Positions 43,546 to 53,660 of a DNA stretch of 64,000 nt are shown here, piece after piece. The stretch's first letter is position 1. Each line of letters begins with the position of its first letter. The notes under the pieces are model-generated. The model was not told where the DNA came from, did no database searches, and was given only the letters and a program-made list of their open reading frames with translations. Both the position numbers and the translations under genes were made by a program. The DNA is taken from NCBI GenBank assembly GCA_963716735.1, contig OY970321.1:1984001-2048000 (forward strand), written 5' to 3'. The DNA is from VRUE01 sp963716735 (lineage in GTDB: Bacteria; Actinomycetota; Thermoleophilia; Solirubrobacterales; 70-9).

Positions 43546-45534
43546 CTAGCGCCCGCGCACTAGGACTGGTCGTGAGCCGGCGGGCTCGTATGGCCAGCCA
43601 GCTTGTTTGGGCGCGTAGGCGCGGAACTGGAAGCGGACGCCGCGGCTGTCGTCGTCACTGAAGCTGTAGGCGTAGCGGAAGTGGCCGCCGACGTCAGTCT
43701 GGACCGTGCGGAACTCGGTCCAGTCCCGGCCCGGCAGCCTGAATTGCAGCTCGACCGACTTGCCGCCGGCAGAGGATTCGCCCGGCGGCGTGACCACCCT
43801 TCCAGTGAAGATCAGCGGCGCACCGCCGACCTCGGCGAAGCCCGCCGAGGCGCGCAGGCGCACCCGACTTCGTACGCCGAGTTGGAGCATGCGGGCAGCC
43901 GAGCGGGCGAGGGTGGGACCGCCCTCGAAGGAAACCGCGATCGTCCGGCTTGGACCCGGCGCGGTTCGGAGTGAGAAGGCTCCCCCTTGCCCGGTCCTGA
44001 GGGCGGATACACGCGTTGCTGGACGGGCGCCGGCCGCAAAGCGTTCGACCACGCGGATGGGCGCGTCGCGCAGCGGCGAGCTCGTGCCGGTGGTGAGGCG
44101 GCCGCTGAGCAGAAGGCGGCGGCCGTAGGGAGCGGTGCGTTGAAGTCCTCGGCGGAAGCCTGCGCGTAGCGTGGTCGTCGCCTTGAGTGGGTTGGAGAGG
44201 ATCATCGGGGTGCCGTTTCGCCGGCGTGTCGTGACCGTCTCATTGCCCGCCCGGTCGTAGGTGACGGCGCGGAACTCGTAGTTGCCCGCCGGGTAAGCGT
44301 CCGAGTCCCAGCGGGCGCAGAGCTCGCCGATTCGCGCCGGGGCTGAAGGAAGGGCCTCGAAACGATCGCCCGACCCCGCTTGCCGCACGCCGATCCAGCT
44401 TCGTGTGGCGTCGGGTCCGGAGAGTCCGTCGACGAGCCGCACTCGCAGCAGGTCGGGATCGCCGGGGTCCTGGGCGTTTGTGAAGCCGGCCACGGGCGGA
44501 GTGCGATCGATTCTCACCCAGGCGGTCCGCGGTGGGCGGTTGGCGACGCCGTTGGTCGTGGCGCCGTCGTCGCTATTACCGGCCGCGTCGCGCGCGTAGT
44601 AGGCGATCCGGTGTATTCCCTCGCCGATCACGCTGACGCCGGCGGATCCACCGAGTTCGATCGCCGGTGCGCCGCCGTCCACCTGGATCGCGGTGAAGGG
44701 CGCCGGTCCTTTCCCGCCGGGCTCCATGCCCGACTGAGTGTCGCCGGCGCTGGCAATGAGCGAGACGGTGCGGTTCGTCCAGCCGTCGGGAAGCCCGGTC
44801 AGTTGCGTAACCGGATCGGTGATGTCGACGCGCAGCACCGCGCTGTCCGCCGTGGCCGACTTCATTCCCGAGCCGGAGACGGCAAGAGCGTGCAGGTAGC
44901 TGGTCCCCTCCGGCAATGAGCCGATCTCGAGCTCGTCGTCGCCGATGCCGCCTTTTAGTGTGGTCTCAGTGGCGGTGCAGCGGTCGACTGCGACGCATGG
45001 ACTCCTATCGGGGAGGGAATCGATCGCGACCGCGTAGCCGCCGATCCCGGAAATGGGCGCCGGGCCGGGTGGGTGGCCGAGGCGGACGCGCAGGGGGAAG
45101 GCCGGGCGTCCGATCCAGTCTGGGACGGGCTTCAGCTCGATCGGCGCCGGCCTGACGTTGTCGAACCGCAGCGACGCGGTTGCCGCCGGGCCCCGCTCGC
45201 CCGTGGTGTCCTCGAACCAGACTTCGGCACTGTAGGTACCGGCGGTCTTGGGCACGATCAACCCCGAGATGCCTTCTTCGACCCACTCAGCCCGGTCTTC
45301 CCCGATGGGTGTCCCTTGCGGATTGCGGATCCGGTAGCCGGTCCTGGTGAGCGCCGGAACGGTCGGCGCTGGACTGGTCCAGATGAGCGAGAAGTAGTTG
45401 TCCGCGTGCCATGCGTCGCCGCCGACGACCTGCAGGCCCGTTGGTCGCGGTGGGCTCGCGGCCGCGGTTGCGGCGACGCATGCCGACACGGCGGCAGCCA
45501 ACACCAGTGCGCGCAGGCCTCGGGGTCCGCTCAT
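43546..45534 (-). CDS. Secreted multi-domain Ig/fibronectin-like protein
   Basis: A 662-aa exported protein with a signal peptide (LRALVLAAAVSACVAATAAA). It has several beta-sandwich-type modules, including DAAGNSDDG and YDRAGNETVT loops typical of bacterial Ig-like domains, and late YGRRLLLSGRLTTG and PLIFTGRVVTPPGE repeats that resemble each other. There is no catalytic motif. Its ATG overlaps the stop of the sigma/anti-sigma fusion by 4 nt, so the two are coupled; it may be the cell-surface target or partner of that regulator. Confidence 0.8.
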   Translation of the reverse strand: MSGPRGLRALVLAAAVSACVAATAAASPPRPTGLQVVGGDAWHADNYFSLIWTSPAPTVPALTRTGYRIRNPQGTPIGEDRAEWVEEGISGLIVPKTAGTYSAEVWFEDTTGERGPAATASLRFDNVRPAPIELKPVPDWIGRPAFPLRVRLGHPPGPAPISGIGGYAVAIDSLPDRSPCVAVDRCTATETTLKGGIGDDELEIGSLPEGTSYLHALAVSGSGMKSATADSAVLRVDITDPVTQLTGLPDGWTNRTVSLIASAGDTQSGMEPGGKGPAPFTAIQVDGGAPAIELGGSAGVSVIGEGIHRIAYYARDAAGNSDDGATTNGVANRPPRTAWVRIDRTPPVAGFTNAQDPGDPDLLRVRLVDGLSGPDATRSWIGVRQAGSGDRFEALPSAPARIGELCARWDSDAYPAGNYEFRAVTYDRAGNETVTTRRRNGTPMILSNPLKATTTLRAGFRRGLQRTAPYGRRLLLSGRLTTGTSSPLRDAPIRVVERFAAGARPATRVSALRTGQGGAFSLRTAPGPSRTIAVSFEGGPTLARSAARMLQLGVRSRVRLRASAGFAEVGGAPLIFTGRVVTPPGESSAGGKSVELQFRLPGRDWTEFRTVQTDVGGHFRYAYSFSDDDSRGVRFQFRAYAPKQAGWPYEPAGSRPVLVRGR

Positions 45535-46769
45535 GGGCCGAACTCCCCCGCGGCGCTGCCGCTGGAAGCGCTGGATGGTTCGGCCGACGCTGAGCTCGGC
45601 ACGGGTTCTGGTTCGGGCGGCGTGTATTCGACCGCGCCGGTTTCGGCCGTTTCCGGGGCCGTTGTCGGCGGTTCAGGTTCGGGTTGCGGCTGTTGCTGCT
45701 GAGAGGGTGGCTGTGCCGGCGAGTCGACCGGCGCCGGCGCCGGTTCGTAGTCGACGGCGGGCGTCTGCGTCTCTTCGACGGCCTGCTCGGACATCCGTTC
45801 TATCTTCGGCTCGGCGGTCCGCGGCTCGATTCCGAGTGGCGCCGGCGCCACCCCGGTCGCCACGCAGGCCGCGGCGCCACCGACCGTGCCGGCGCAGATC
45901 GCCAGCGCTTTGGCGAGAGCGGCCATCCCGGCGCCCCGGGTTCCGCCCGCGGCAGCCACCTGGGCGATTCCGGCGTCCCCTGCGCCGTTGCTGCCGGGCA
46001 GGCGGGCGTGAAGGCCGACGAAGAACTCCTGCATCCGTTCCAACAGCGAGCGAGAGGCCGGCAGCGTGGGAGCCAGAGCGGCAACCGCGGCCGGCGTCGC
46101 TTTGTAGGCACGCATGGTCGCGCGGCAGGCGGTACAGGCCCGCAGGTGCTCGCGTACGGCGGCTTCGCTCTCGGCGTCCGCTTCCCCGTCGCAGTAGGCC
46201 GACAGCAGCGAAACCAGGTCGGCACACCGGTCGCCATCTTCGCTTCGCGCCAGCATGCGGCGGAAGCGCTCCCGGCCCTCGGCCAAGCAGCGATTCACCT
46301 TCGTATGGCTGAAGCCCGTGATCTCGCCGATCTCGGCGTAGGAGTAGCCGGCGGCGAGCAGGGTGAGCGAGCGCAGCTCAGCCGGCTTCAGCGCCTGCAG
46401 GGCCTCGCGGCTGCGGCCGATCTGCTCGCGCCGCTCGAGGTGCTCACCCGGGCCGGCACTGCCCGACGCTATCCGTGCGATCGGGTCGTCTCCCGTCCCG
46501 TCGTCGCCCACTCCCAGCATCCGTTCGCGGTAGCGGCGTATCGCCAGCGCCTCGTGCTTGACCACCGTCTTCATCCAGCGGATCAGCTCGCGCGGCCGGT
46601 CGCTGGGTGCTTTGACCAGGAGGATCTCCAGCGCCCGCTGGTAGGCGTCTTCGGCGTCGTCCTCGCAGAGCGAGAAGCGGCGCGCGGTATGCCTCAGCTC
46701 GGCGTCCTCGCGGGCGACGAGTTCGACGGCGGCGCGCTTGCGCCCGGCTGTAGCGATGCCCCCTTTCAC
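45531..46769 (-). CDS. ECF sigma factor fused to zinc-finger anti-sigma and membrane anchor
   Basis: A 412-aa fusion. Residues 20-90 form a sigma region 2 (DAEDAYQRALEILL; RELIRWMKTVVKHEALAIRR). Residues 125-180 form region 4 with a helix-turn-helix (SYAEIGEITGFSHTKVNRCLAEGRERF). A ZAS-type anti-sigma motif follows (His208, Cys212, Cys215), then a hydrophobic segment at about 282-307 and a Pro/Glu-rich tail of about 100 residues. The order implies a sigma factor held at the membrane by its own anti-sigma domain, perhaps freed by proteolysis. GTG 46769 is preferred for its GGGAG site; GTG 46799 is possible. Confidence 0.85.
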   Translation of the reverse strand: MKGGIATAGRKRAAVELVAREDAELRHTARRFSLCEDDAEDAYQRALEILLVKAPSDRPRELIRWMKTVVKHEALAIRRYRERMLGVGDDGTGDDPIARIASGSAGPGEHLERREQIGRSREALQALKPAELRSLTLLAAGYSYAEIGEITGFSHTKVNRCLAEGRERFRRMLARSEDGDRCADLVSLLSAYCDGEADAESEAAVREHLRACTACRATMRAYKATPAAVAALAPTLPASRSLLERMQEFFVGLHARLPGSNGAGDAGIAQVAAAGGTRGAGMAALAKALAICAGTVGGAAACVATGVAPAPLGIEPRTAEPKIERMSEQAVEETQTPAVDYEPAPAPVDSPAQPPSQQQQPQPEPEPPTTAPETAETGAVEYTPPEPEPVPSSASAEPSSASSGSAAGEFGP

Positions 46770-46926
46770 CGGTTCAACTCTCCCGTCCGAACATGCCACC
46801 TACAGCCTGGGACGGGGCCGGGTTCTCCCCCCGCCTGGACGGGTGGACGGGTCAGAAAGTCGGAATTTGCGTACTGGCGTGTTTGCGGACGGTCGCGGCG
46901 CGACCACCTGTAGCATCCGCCACGCG

Positions 46927-47874
<948 letters not shown>

Positions 47875-47911
47875 GCGCCGCCGGCACAGCCGCTGGCGCT
47901 GCGCTGAGGCG

Positions 47912-48502
47912 CTACGGGGCGTGCAGCTTTTCGGGAATCGCGACGATCACCAGCGAGCCGAGGCGTTGCCCGGGGCGGAAGACACCGGGCAGGCTCAGCT
48001 TGCGGTTGAGGGCCGCGGCCGTCCCGCTGGTCAGACTCAGATCTGAGATCCGAATCTGAGTACCGAACCCGGCCGGCCTGGTCCGGAGGGGGCCATGCTT
48101 CGCGAGGATCCTGTGCGTGCCGGCGATCCTGGCCGTGCTCTGTCCCTTTCCCGTGTTGAGAAGAATGTCGCCGACGCGGGCTGTGCGGGCGTTGGAGTCG
48201 AAGGAGAAGCCACCGCCCACGGTCAGCGCACCACGGCCTGCGCCGCCGTTCGTCGCGCCGGCCACGACCGGCAGCGTTATCAGCCGCCCCCTTGCCGTTG
48301 CGGCACCGATGCCGGCGACGTCGACGCCCTCTCGCCGCAGCTCTAGGGTCAATCCGCGATCGAGGGTCAGCTTCGCCTCACCGCTGGAGATGACCTCGCG
48401 AGCCCCGGCGGTCGCCGGCAGGGCCGCCATGAGAAGCAGGGCGAGCGCCAACAGGCACGGTGGCGTCGCGAAAGTCTTTTGTGCGCAAAGTCGCATCTGC
48501 AT
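47912..48502 (-). CDS. Secreted beta-rich protein, possibly HtaA-like
   Basis: About 196 aa with a signal peptide (CLLALALLLMAALPATAGA) and a mature beta-strand-rich domain (AKLTLDRGLTLELRREGVDVAGIG ... VGGGFSFDSNARTARVGDILLNTG ... RISDLSLTSG). The spacing faintly recalls HtaA-type haem-binding domains, but diagnostic Tyr/His ligands are not evident. The start is uncertain (ATG 48502, ATG 48496 or TTG 48511). It converges with the UXS gene and diverges from the mutase gene. Confidence 0.65.
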   Translation of the reverse strand: MQMRLCAQKTFATPPCLLALALLLMAALPATAGAREVISSGEAKLTLDRGLTLELRREGVDVAGIGAATARGRLITLPVVAGATNGGAGRGALTVGGGFSFDSNARTARVGDILLNTGKGQSTARIAGTHRILAKHGPLRTRPAGFGTQIRISDLSLTSGTAAALNRKLSLPGVFRPGQRLGSLVIVAIPEKLHAP

Positions 48503-48585
48503 CGTCTTCAACTGTGTTCTTGGTCCCTTGTTTCGGCGGTGCCTGCCGCCGGCCTTCCACCGCGCCCCAATATCCTCCCGAGGAG

Positions 48586-50229
48586 ATGGCCAGCGAGAGC
48601 GGAAAAGCGGCTGCCGAAGGGCGCCCCACGATTGCGCCCCTGGTCGGGCCCGATGACGAGCGCGTCTTCACCGACTCGGGGATCGAGATCGACCGCCTCT
48701 ACACGGAGGAGGATGTCGCACCGGACCTCGAGGAGCGGCTCGGTACCCCCGGCGAGCCCCCCTTCACCCGCGGCATTCACGACGGGATGTACCGCGACCG
48801 GCTCTGGACGATGCGCCAGTACGCCGGCTTCGCCTCTCCCGAGGACACCAACGAGCGCTACCGCTACCTGATCGAGCACGGCTCGACCGGCCTCTCGATG
48901 GCCTTCGACCTGCCGACGCAGCTGGGCCGCGACTCCGACGACCCGCTCTGCGAAGGCGAGGTCGGCCGCACCGGCGTCCCGATCGACACGATCGAGGACA
49001 TGCGGATCTGCTTCGACCAGATCCCCCTCGACGGCGTCTCGACCTCGATGACGATCAACGCCCCGGCGGGGATCCTGCTGCTGCTCTACGAGCTGGTCGG
49101 CGAGGAGCAGGGCGTGCCCAGCGAGAAGCTGCGCGGCACGGTTCAGAACGACGTGCTGAAGGAGTACATGGCTCGCGGCAACTACATCTACCCGCCGGAG
49201 CCGACGATGCGGCTGACGACCGACATCTTCGAGTACTGCCGCGAGAACGTGCCGAAATGGAACACGATCTCGATCTCCGGCTACCACATCCGCGAGAAGG
49301 GCTGCTCGGCCGTGCAGGAGGTGGCCTTCACGCTCTCCAACGCGATCGCCTACGTCGAAGCGGCTATTGCGCGCGGCCTCGAGATCGACGAGTTCGCGAA
49401 CCGGCTCGCATTCTTCTTCAACTGCCACAACAACGTCTTCCAGGAGGTCGCCAAGTTCCGCGCCGCGCGCCGGATGTGGGCCAAGATCGTCGCCGATCGG
49501 TTCGGTGCCCAGGACCCCAACTCGATGAAGATCCGCTTCCACACGCAGACCGGCGGTGTGACGTTGCAGGCCCAGCAGCCCGAGGTCAACATCATCCGCG
49601 TCGCCCTGCAGGGCTTCGCCGCGGTCAGCGGCGGCACCCAGTCGCTGCACACCAACGGCTTCGACGAGGCACTTGCCCTGCCGACCGAGCGCTCGGCGCG
49701 GATCGCCCTGCGCACCCAGCAGGTGCTCGCCCACGAGTCCGGCGTCGCCGACACGGTCGATCCCTTCGCCGGCTCCTACTTCGTCGAGTCGCTGACCGAC
49801 GAGATCGAAGCGCGGGCGCTGGAGCTGATGGGCAAGGTCGAGGAGATGGGCGGCTCGGTCGAGGCGCTGGACTTCATGCAGAAGGAGATCGAGGAGTCGG
49901 CGCACTCCTACCACGAGCGCTACAAGTCGGGCCAGGACATCATCGTCGGCGTGAACAAATACGTCACCGACGAGATCGACGACGTCGACATCCTCCGCGT
50001 CGACCCCGAGTCCGAGCAGCGCCAGCTGGCGCGTCTCAAGACCTTCAAGGAGGCGAGGGATCAGGCCGGTGTAAAGGAGAAGCTGGACGAGCTCCGCGCC
50101 GTCGCGCGCGGCGAGGGCAACCTGCTGCACCCGATCCGCGCCGCTCTGGCGGCCGACGCCTCGATCGGCGAGGTCTGCGGCGCGATGCGCGACGTCTTCG
50201 GCGAATACAAGGGCGGCGCCTTCTTCTAA
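48586..50229 (+). CDS. Methylmalonyl-CoA mutase large (catalytic) subunit
   Basis: A 547-aa TIM-barrel subunit with the substrate-binding motifs GSTGLSMAFDLPTQLGRDSDDP, STSMTINAPA, the radical-site region PKWNTISISGYHIREKG, QTGGVTLQAQQPEVNIIRVALQG and DPFAGSYFVE. It ends without the C-terminal cobalamin domain, as in proteins whose B12-binding subunit is a separate gene not in this window. It converts (R)-methylmalonyl-CoA to succinyl-CoA. The ATG at 48586 has a close GAGGAG site. Confidence 0.92.
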   Translation: MASESGKAAAEGRPTIAPLVGPDDERVFTDSGIEIDRLYTEEDVAPDLEERLGTPGEPPFTRGIHDGMYRDRLWTMRQYAGFASPEDTNERYRYLIEHGSTGLSMAFDLPTQLGRDSDDPLCEGEVGRTGVPIDTIEDMRICFDQIPLDGVSTSMTINAPAGILLLLYELVGEEQGVPSEKLRGTVQNDVLKEYMARGNYIYPPEPTMRLTTDIFEYCRENVPKWNTISISGYHIREKGCSAVQEVAFTLSNAIAYVEAAIARGLEIDEFANRLAFFFNCHNNVFQEVAKFRAARRMWAKIVADRFGAQDPNSMKIRFHTQTGGVTLQAQQPEVNIIRVALQGFAAVSGGTQSLHTNGFDEALALPTERSARIALRTQQVLAHESGVADTVDPFAGSYFVESLTDEIEARALELMGKVEEMGGSVEALDFMQKEIEESAHSYHERYKSGQDIIVGVNKYVTDEIDDVDILRVDPESEQRQLARLKTFKEARDQAGVKEKLDELRAVARGEGNLLHPIRAALAADASIGEVCGAMRDVFGEYKGGAFF

Positions 50230-50344
50230 GCGCCGATGATGGACGCTTGTGTCCCCCATAGGGGCTACAACCGTTCATTCGTGGGCAGGAACCCGGTCGC
50301 CGCGGTTGAACCGGGGCTCAATGATCGAGGCCTCGAGGACGCTG

Positions 50345-50530
50345 ATGAAGTCCGAGCCGGAGCTCGCCGAGCTGCTGGCCGAGGTCGAGGGCGTCGAGGT
50401 GACGATGGCCGAGAAGGGCTTCGGCACGCGGGTTGCGATCCGCGCCGAGGAGAGCTCCGGCCTCGAAGCGATCGACCTCGAGCGCTTTCTTGACCGGCTC
50501 GCCGAGCCGCAGAAGAAACCTTTCGCCTAA
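50345..50530 (+). CDS. Small hypothetical protein between mutase and NGSVT-repeat gene
   Basis: A 61-aa acidic protein from the ATG at 50345 (GAGG 6 nt upstream); the ATG at 50321 would add 8 residues. The segment EGVEVTMAEKGFGTRVAIRAEESSGLEAIDLERFLDRLAE reads like a small alpha/beta domain. No family is recognised. It lies on the mutase strand, 13 nt before the next start. Confidence 0.55.
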   Translation: MKSEPELAELLAEVEGVEVTMAEKGFGTRVAIRAEESSGLEAIDLERFLDRLAEPQKKPFA

Positions 50531-50543
50531 CCAAGGAGACGAC

Positions 50544-51269
50544 TTGAAACAGCTGAGCAAGCACCTGACCTTTGCCAACGCGATCTCCTGCATCGCCCTC
50601 TTCGTGGCGCTCAGCGGCGCCGCCTACGCGGCTACGACGTTGGGCAACAAAGCGGTTAAGACGAAAAACCTGGCCAACGGCTCGGTGACTGCGCTCAAAC
50701 TCCGCAATGGCTCGGTGACGAACTTGAAGCTGCGGAATGGCGCCGTGACCGGCATCAAGATCGCCCCCGGCACGATCGGGTCGAGCTTGCTGGCAAACGG
50801 CTCGATCCGCTCCGAGCAGCTCGGCGGCGGAGTCGTCACCAGCGGCAAGCTGAAGAACGGCGCTGTAACCGGAGAGAAGATCGGCGGCAACGCCGTCGGC
50901 AGCAGTCAGCTGACCGCCAATGCCGTTGCGACCGGCAAGATCCAGGACGGCGCGGTGAGCAGCACCAAGCTCGCATCGAGCTTCCTCTCTCAGATAGTTA
51001 AGAACGTCTCATATGTGACCGCGACGAGCCCTTCGAACGCGGAAGACAAACCCAAGTCGATCACCGCCCAGTGCCCGACTGGCAAGCAGGTCACCGGCGG
51101 CGGCGCGCGCATTACCGGAGCCGACGTCACGACGGTTGCTCTGATCGAATCGACGACGTTCATCGACGCGGCAACCAAGCGCACCGGCTGGACCGCGTCC
51201 GCCGATGCGATTGCCGCTGACGTCAAACCATGGGCCGTCGAGGCCGTCGCAATCTGTGCTGAATTCTGA
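50544..51269 (+). CDS. Secreted protein with NGSVT/KL-type tandem repeats
   Basis: A 241-aa protein starting at TTG 50544, 5 nt after a clear AAGGAG. A signal/anchor helix (AISCIALFVALSGAAYAA) is followed by about eight degenerate repeats of the form KLxNGSVTxxKLxxGAV (residues about 35-140). Such repeats are common in actinobacterial surface proteins and phage fibres and probably fold as a fibrous beta-structure. The C-terminal 90 residues form a globular domain with a TAQCPTGKQVTGGGARITG motif and two cysteines. Confidence 0.8.
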   Translation: MKQLSKHLTFANAISCIALFVALSGAAYAATTLGNKAVKTKNLANGSVTALKLRNGSVTNLKLRNGAVTGIKIAPGTIGSSLLANGSIRSEQLGGGVVTSGKLKNGAVTGEKIGGNAVGSSQLTANAVATGKIQDGAVSSTKLASSFLSQIVKNVSYVTATSPSNAEDKPKSITAQCPTGKQVTGGGARITGADVTTVALIESTTFIDAATKRTGWTASADAIAADVKPWAVEAVAICAEF

Positions 51270-51315
51270 GTTCCGCAGCCTCGCGTCTGAGTCTTAAATA
51301 GACTCCCGCGCCGCG

Positions 51316-52884
51316 ATGCGGGAGAAGAATCCGGTCACCCACGAGGAGAAGCTCGCCTACCTGCGCGAGCTGCGCGAGGCGGCGGTCAATTCCGCCTCCG
51401 AAGAGGCCGTGGAGAAGCAGCACGCGAAGGGCAAGATGACCGCCCGCGAGCGGATCGAGAAGCTGCTCGATCCCGGCTCCTTCGAGGAGCTCGACACCTT
51501 CGTCCGCCACCGCACCTACGACTTCGAGATGCAGAAACGTCGCCCCTGGGGCGATGCCGTCGTCACCGGCCACGGCACCATAGAAGGAAGAACTGTTTTT
51601 GTCTTCTCTCAAGACTTCACGGTGTTCGGGGGCAGCCTCGGCGAGGTGATGGCAGAGAAGATGTGCAAGGTGATGGACCTCGCCGCCCAGGTCGGGGCGC
51701 CGGTGGTCGGGATCAACGACTCCGGCGGCGCCCGGATCCAGGAGGGCGTCGTCTCGCTCGGCGCCTACGGCGACGTTTTCGTCCGCAACGTCCAGTGCTC
51801 GGGCGTGATCCCGCAGATCAGCGTGATCATGGGGCCGTGCGCCGGCGGCGCCGTCTACTCGCCGGCGATGACCGACTTCATCTTCATGGTCAAAGAGACC
51901 TCGCACATGTTCATCACCGGGCCGGAAGTGATCAAGACGGTGACCGGCGAGGAAGTCGAGTTCGAGGAGCTGGGCGGGGCGATGAGCCACAACAGCAAGT
52001 CGGGTGTCGCCCACTTCGCCGCCGAGGACGAGGAGAGCTGCCTCGAGGACGTGCGCTACCTGCTCGGCTTCCTGCCCTCGAACAACCTCGAGGCGCCGCC
52101 CCGCTTCGCTCCTGACGACGACCCCGAGCGCGAAGACGAGGAGCTGGAAAAGATCGTCCCCGACGACCCCTCCAAGCCCTACGACATGCGCGAGGTGATC
52201 TCCCGCGTCGTCGACGACGGCGAGTTCTTCGAGGTCCACGAGCACTTCGCCAAGAACATCGTCTGCGGCTTCTCGCGGCTCGACGGCTTCCCGATCGGCA
52301 TCGTCGGCAACCAGCCGGCCTTCCTCGCCGGCGTGCTCGACATCGAGGCCTCCGAGAAGGCGGCCCGCTTCGTCCGCACCTGCGACGCCTACAACGTCCC
52401 GATCGTCACCTTCACCGACGTGCCCGGCTTCCTGCCCGGCACCGACCAGGAGTGGAACGGGATCATCCGCCACGGTGCCAAGCTGCTCTACGCCTTCACC
52501 GAGGCGACCGTGCCGAAGCTTACCGTCGTCACCCGCAAGGCCTACGGCGGCGCGTATGACGTGATGAACTCGAAGCACATGCTGGCCGACTACAACGTCG
52601 CCTGGCCGACCGCCGAGGTCGCGGTGATGGGGCCCGAGGGCGCGGTCAACATCATCTACCGCAAAGACATCGCCTCCTCGCCGACCCCCGACGAGCGCCG
52701 TCAGAAGCTGATCGACGACTACAAAGCGCACTTCGCCAACCCCTACTCGGCGGCGGAGCGTGGCTACATCGACGACGTGATCGAGCCGCGGCAGACGCGC
52801 CCCAAGCTGGTCAAGGCGCTGCGCATGCTGCAGTCCAAGCGCGTCGACCAGCCGAAGCGCAAGCACGGCAACATTCCGCTGTAG
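51316..52884 (+). CDS. Acyl-CoA (propionyl-CoA) carboxylase beta subunit
   Basis: A 522-aa carboxyltransferase subunit: KGKMTARERIEKLLDPGSFEE, first crotonase-like domain with INDSGGARIQEGV and GPCAGGAVYSPAMTDFIFMV, second domain with FTDVPGFLPGTDQEWNGIIRHGAKLLYAF and RKAYGGAYDVM, ending LKALRMLQSKR. It transfers carboxyl from biotin to propionyl-CoA to give methylmalonyl-CoA, upstream of the epimerase and mutase. The biotin-carrying subunit is not in the window. Confidence 0.93.
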   Translation: MREKNPVTHEEKLAYLRELREAAVNSASEEAVEKQHAKGKMTARERIEKLLDPGSFEELDTFVRHRTYDFEMQKRRPWGDAVVTGHGTIEGRTVFVFSQDFTVFGGSLGEVMAEKMCKVMDLAAQVGAPVVGINDSGGARIQEGVVSLGAYGDVFVRNVQCSGVIPQISVIMGPCAGGAVYSPAMTDFIFMVKETSHMFITGPEVIKTVTGEEVEFEELGGAMSHNSKSGVAHFAAEDEESCLEDVRYLLGFLPSNNLEAPPRFAPDDDPEREDEELEKIVPDDPSKPYDMREVISRVVDDGEFFEVHEHFAKNIVCGFSRLDGFPIGIVGNQPAFLAGVLDIEASEKAARFVRTCDAYNVPIVTFTDVPGFLPGTDQEWNGIIRHGAKLLYAFTEATVPKLTVVTRKAYGGAYDVMNSKHMLADYNVAWPTAEVAVMGPEGAVNIIYRKDIASSPTPDERRQKLIDDYKAHFANPYSAAERGYIDDVIEPRQTRPKLVKALRMLQSKRVDQPKRKHGNIPL

Positions 52885-52908
52885 GAGAGTCGCCCCGGAG
52901 AGCGGGGG

Positions 52909-53310
52909 CTACGGGCGCAGTTCTGTGAAGCCGGCGGCGGCGAAGTCGCCGTCGAAGGCGAGCGCTTCGCTGATTCCCTTGGCGCGCATGTAGGCGAAGC
53001 TGGTCGCGTCGACGAAGGAGTACTCGCGCTCGTCGTGCCGGCGGAGCCAGCGCAGGGCTTCGTCCTCCAGCTCCTCGGAGACCCGACTGATCTGAATGCG
53101 ATGTGTCTCACCGCCGACGCTGTCGAGGAATTCCACCGCCTTCTTGTGCCAGCGCTTGTAGCGAAGCCAGGTCCAAGTCTCACCTCGAATCAGATTGGTC
53201 GAGACGATGCGGCGCTCGGAGGTTCGACGCAACAGCTCCAGTGTTGTCTTGTGATGGGGATCTCGATCGTCCATCGCGGCGATCAGAAAAGACGAGTCGG
53301 CGAAGATCAG
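52909..53310 (-). CDS. PIN-domain (VapC-like) toxin with probable CTG start
   Basis: A 133-aa PIN ribonuclease: Asp5 (IFADSSFL), Glu44 (IRGETWTW), Asp101 (SFVDATSF) and Asp120/122 (AFDGDF) give the acidic site. The domain begins at LIFADSS, where the only start-like codon is CTG at 53310, overlapping the antitoxin TGA by 4 nt (CTGA). No ATG, GTG or TTG lies in frame between there and well inside the antitoxin gene. It is expected to cut RNA and to be neutralised by the upstream partner. Confidence 0.85.
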   Translation of the reverse strand: MIFADSSFLIAAMDDRDPHHKTTLELLRRTSERRIVSTNLIRGETWTWLRYKRWHKKAVEFLDSVGGETHRIQISRVSEELEDEALRWLRRHDEREYSFVDATSFAYMRAKGISEALAFDGDFAAAGFTELRP

Positions 53311-53555
53311 GGGTAGTCCCTGTCCAGCCCGTAGACGACCTCGTCGATCGTGCGGTTGTCGTTGGGATCGCTCGACACCGTCCCGCACAACTTGAAGAAC
53401 GGATCCTCCTCGAGAGGAGGCAGTGGATGCACCTGTTCCCGCACGCAACGTCTGATCACCTCCGCCTTCGAGAGCCCCTCTTCTTGGGCGCGCCGTTCCA
53501 CCGCCTCGTCCAGCTCGGGCTCGATCGATATCTGCAGTCGCTTCATGCGGGTCAT
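53307..53555 (-). CDS. Ribbon-helix-helix antitoxin (VapB-like)
   Basis: An 82-aa DNA-binding antitoxin. An N-terminal strand (KRLQISIEPELDEAVERRAQEE) and helices (GLSKAEVIRRCVREQV) form the RHH fold; the C-terminal half (RTIDEVVYGLDRDYP) should wrap the toxin. The ATG at 53555 is preferred for its GGAGGTG site 7 nt upstream. A long palindrome covers that site, so autorepression is likely. Confidence 0.85.
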   Translation of the reverse strand: MTRMKRLQISIEPELDEAVERRAQEEGLSKAEVIRRCVREQVHPLPPLEEDPFFKLCGTVSSDPNDNRTIDEVVYGLDRDYP

Positions 53556-53587
53556 GTTACATCACCTCCATGGAAGTAATGTAACAT
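53554..53587 (-). promoter_or_regulatory. Palindromic operator of the VapBC-like module
   Basis: The 34-nt sequence runs ATGTTACAT to ATGTAACAT at its ends and pairs at 16 of 18 positions per half. It overlaps the Shine-Dalgarno (CACCTCC on the plus strand, 53563-53569) and the antitoxin ATG. RHH antitoxins bind such sites to repress their own operon. Confidence 0.75.
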
Positions 53588-53660
53588 TTCAGTGCCGGAA
53601 GTGTCAAATCTTGGTGCCAAACACCGCCATCTCAGCTATCGAGTTTGGGATCTGACGCAA

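Noticed and set aside
46770..46926. A second sigma-dependent promoter motif for autoregulation of the fused sigma factor
   Set aside because: I could not find a convincing ECF-type -35/-10 pair on either strand by eye.
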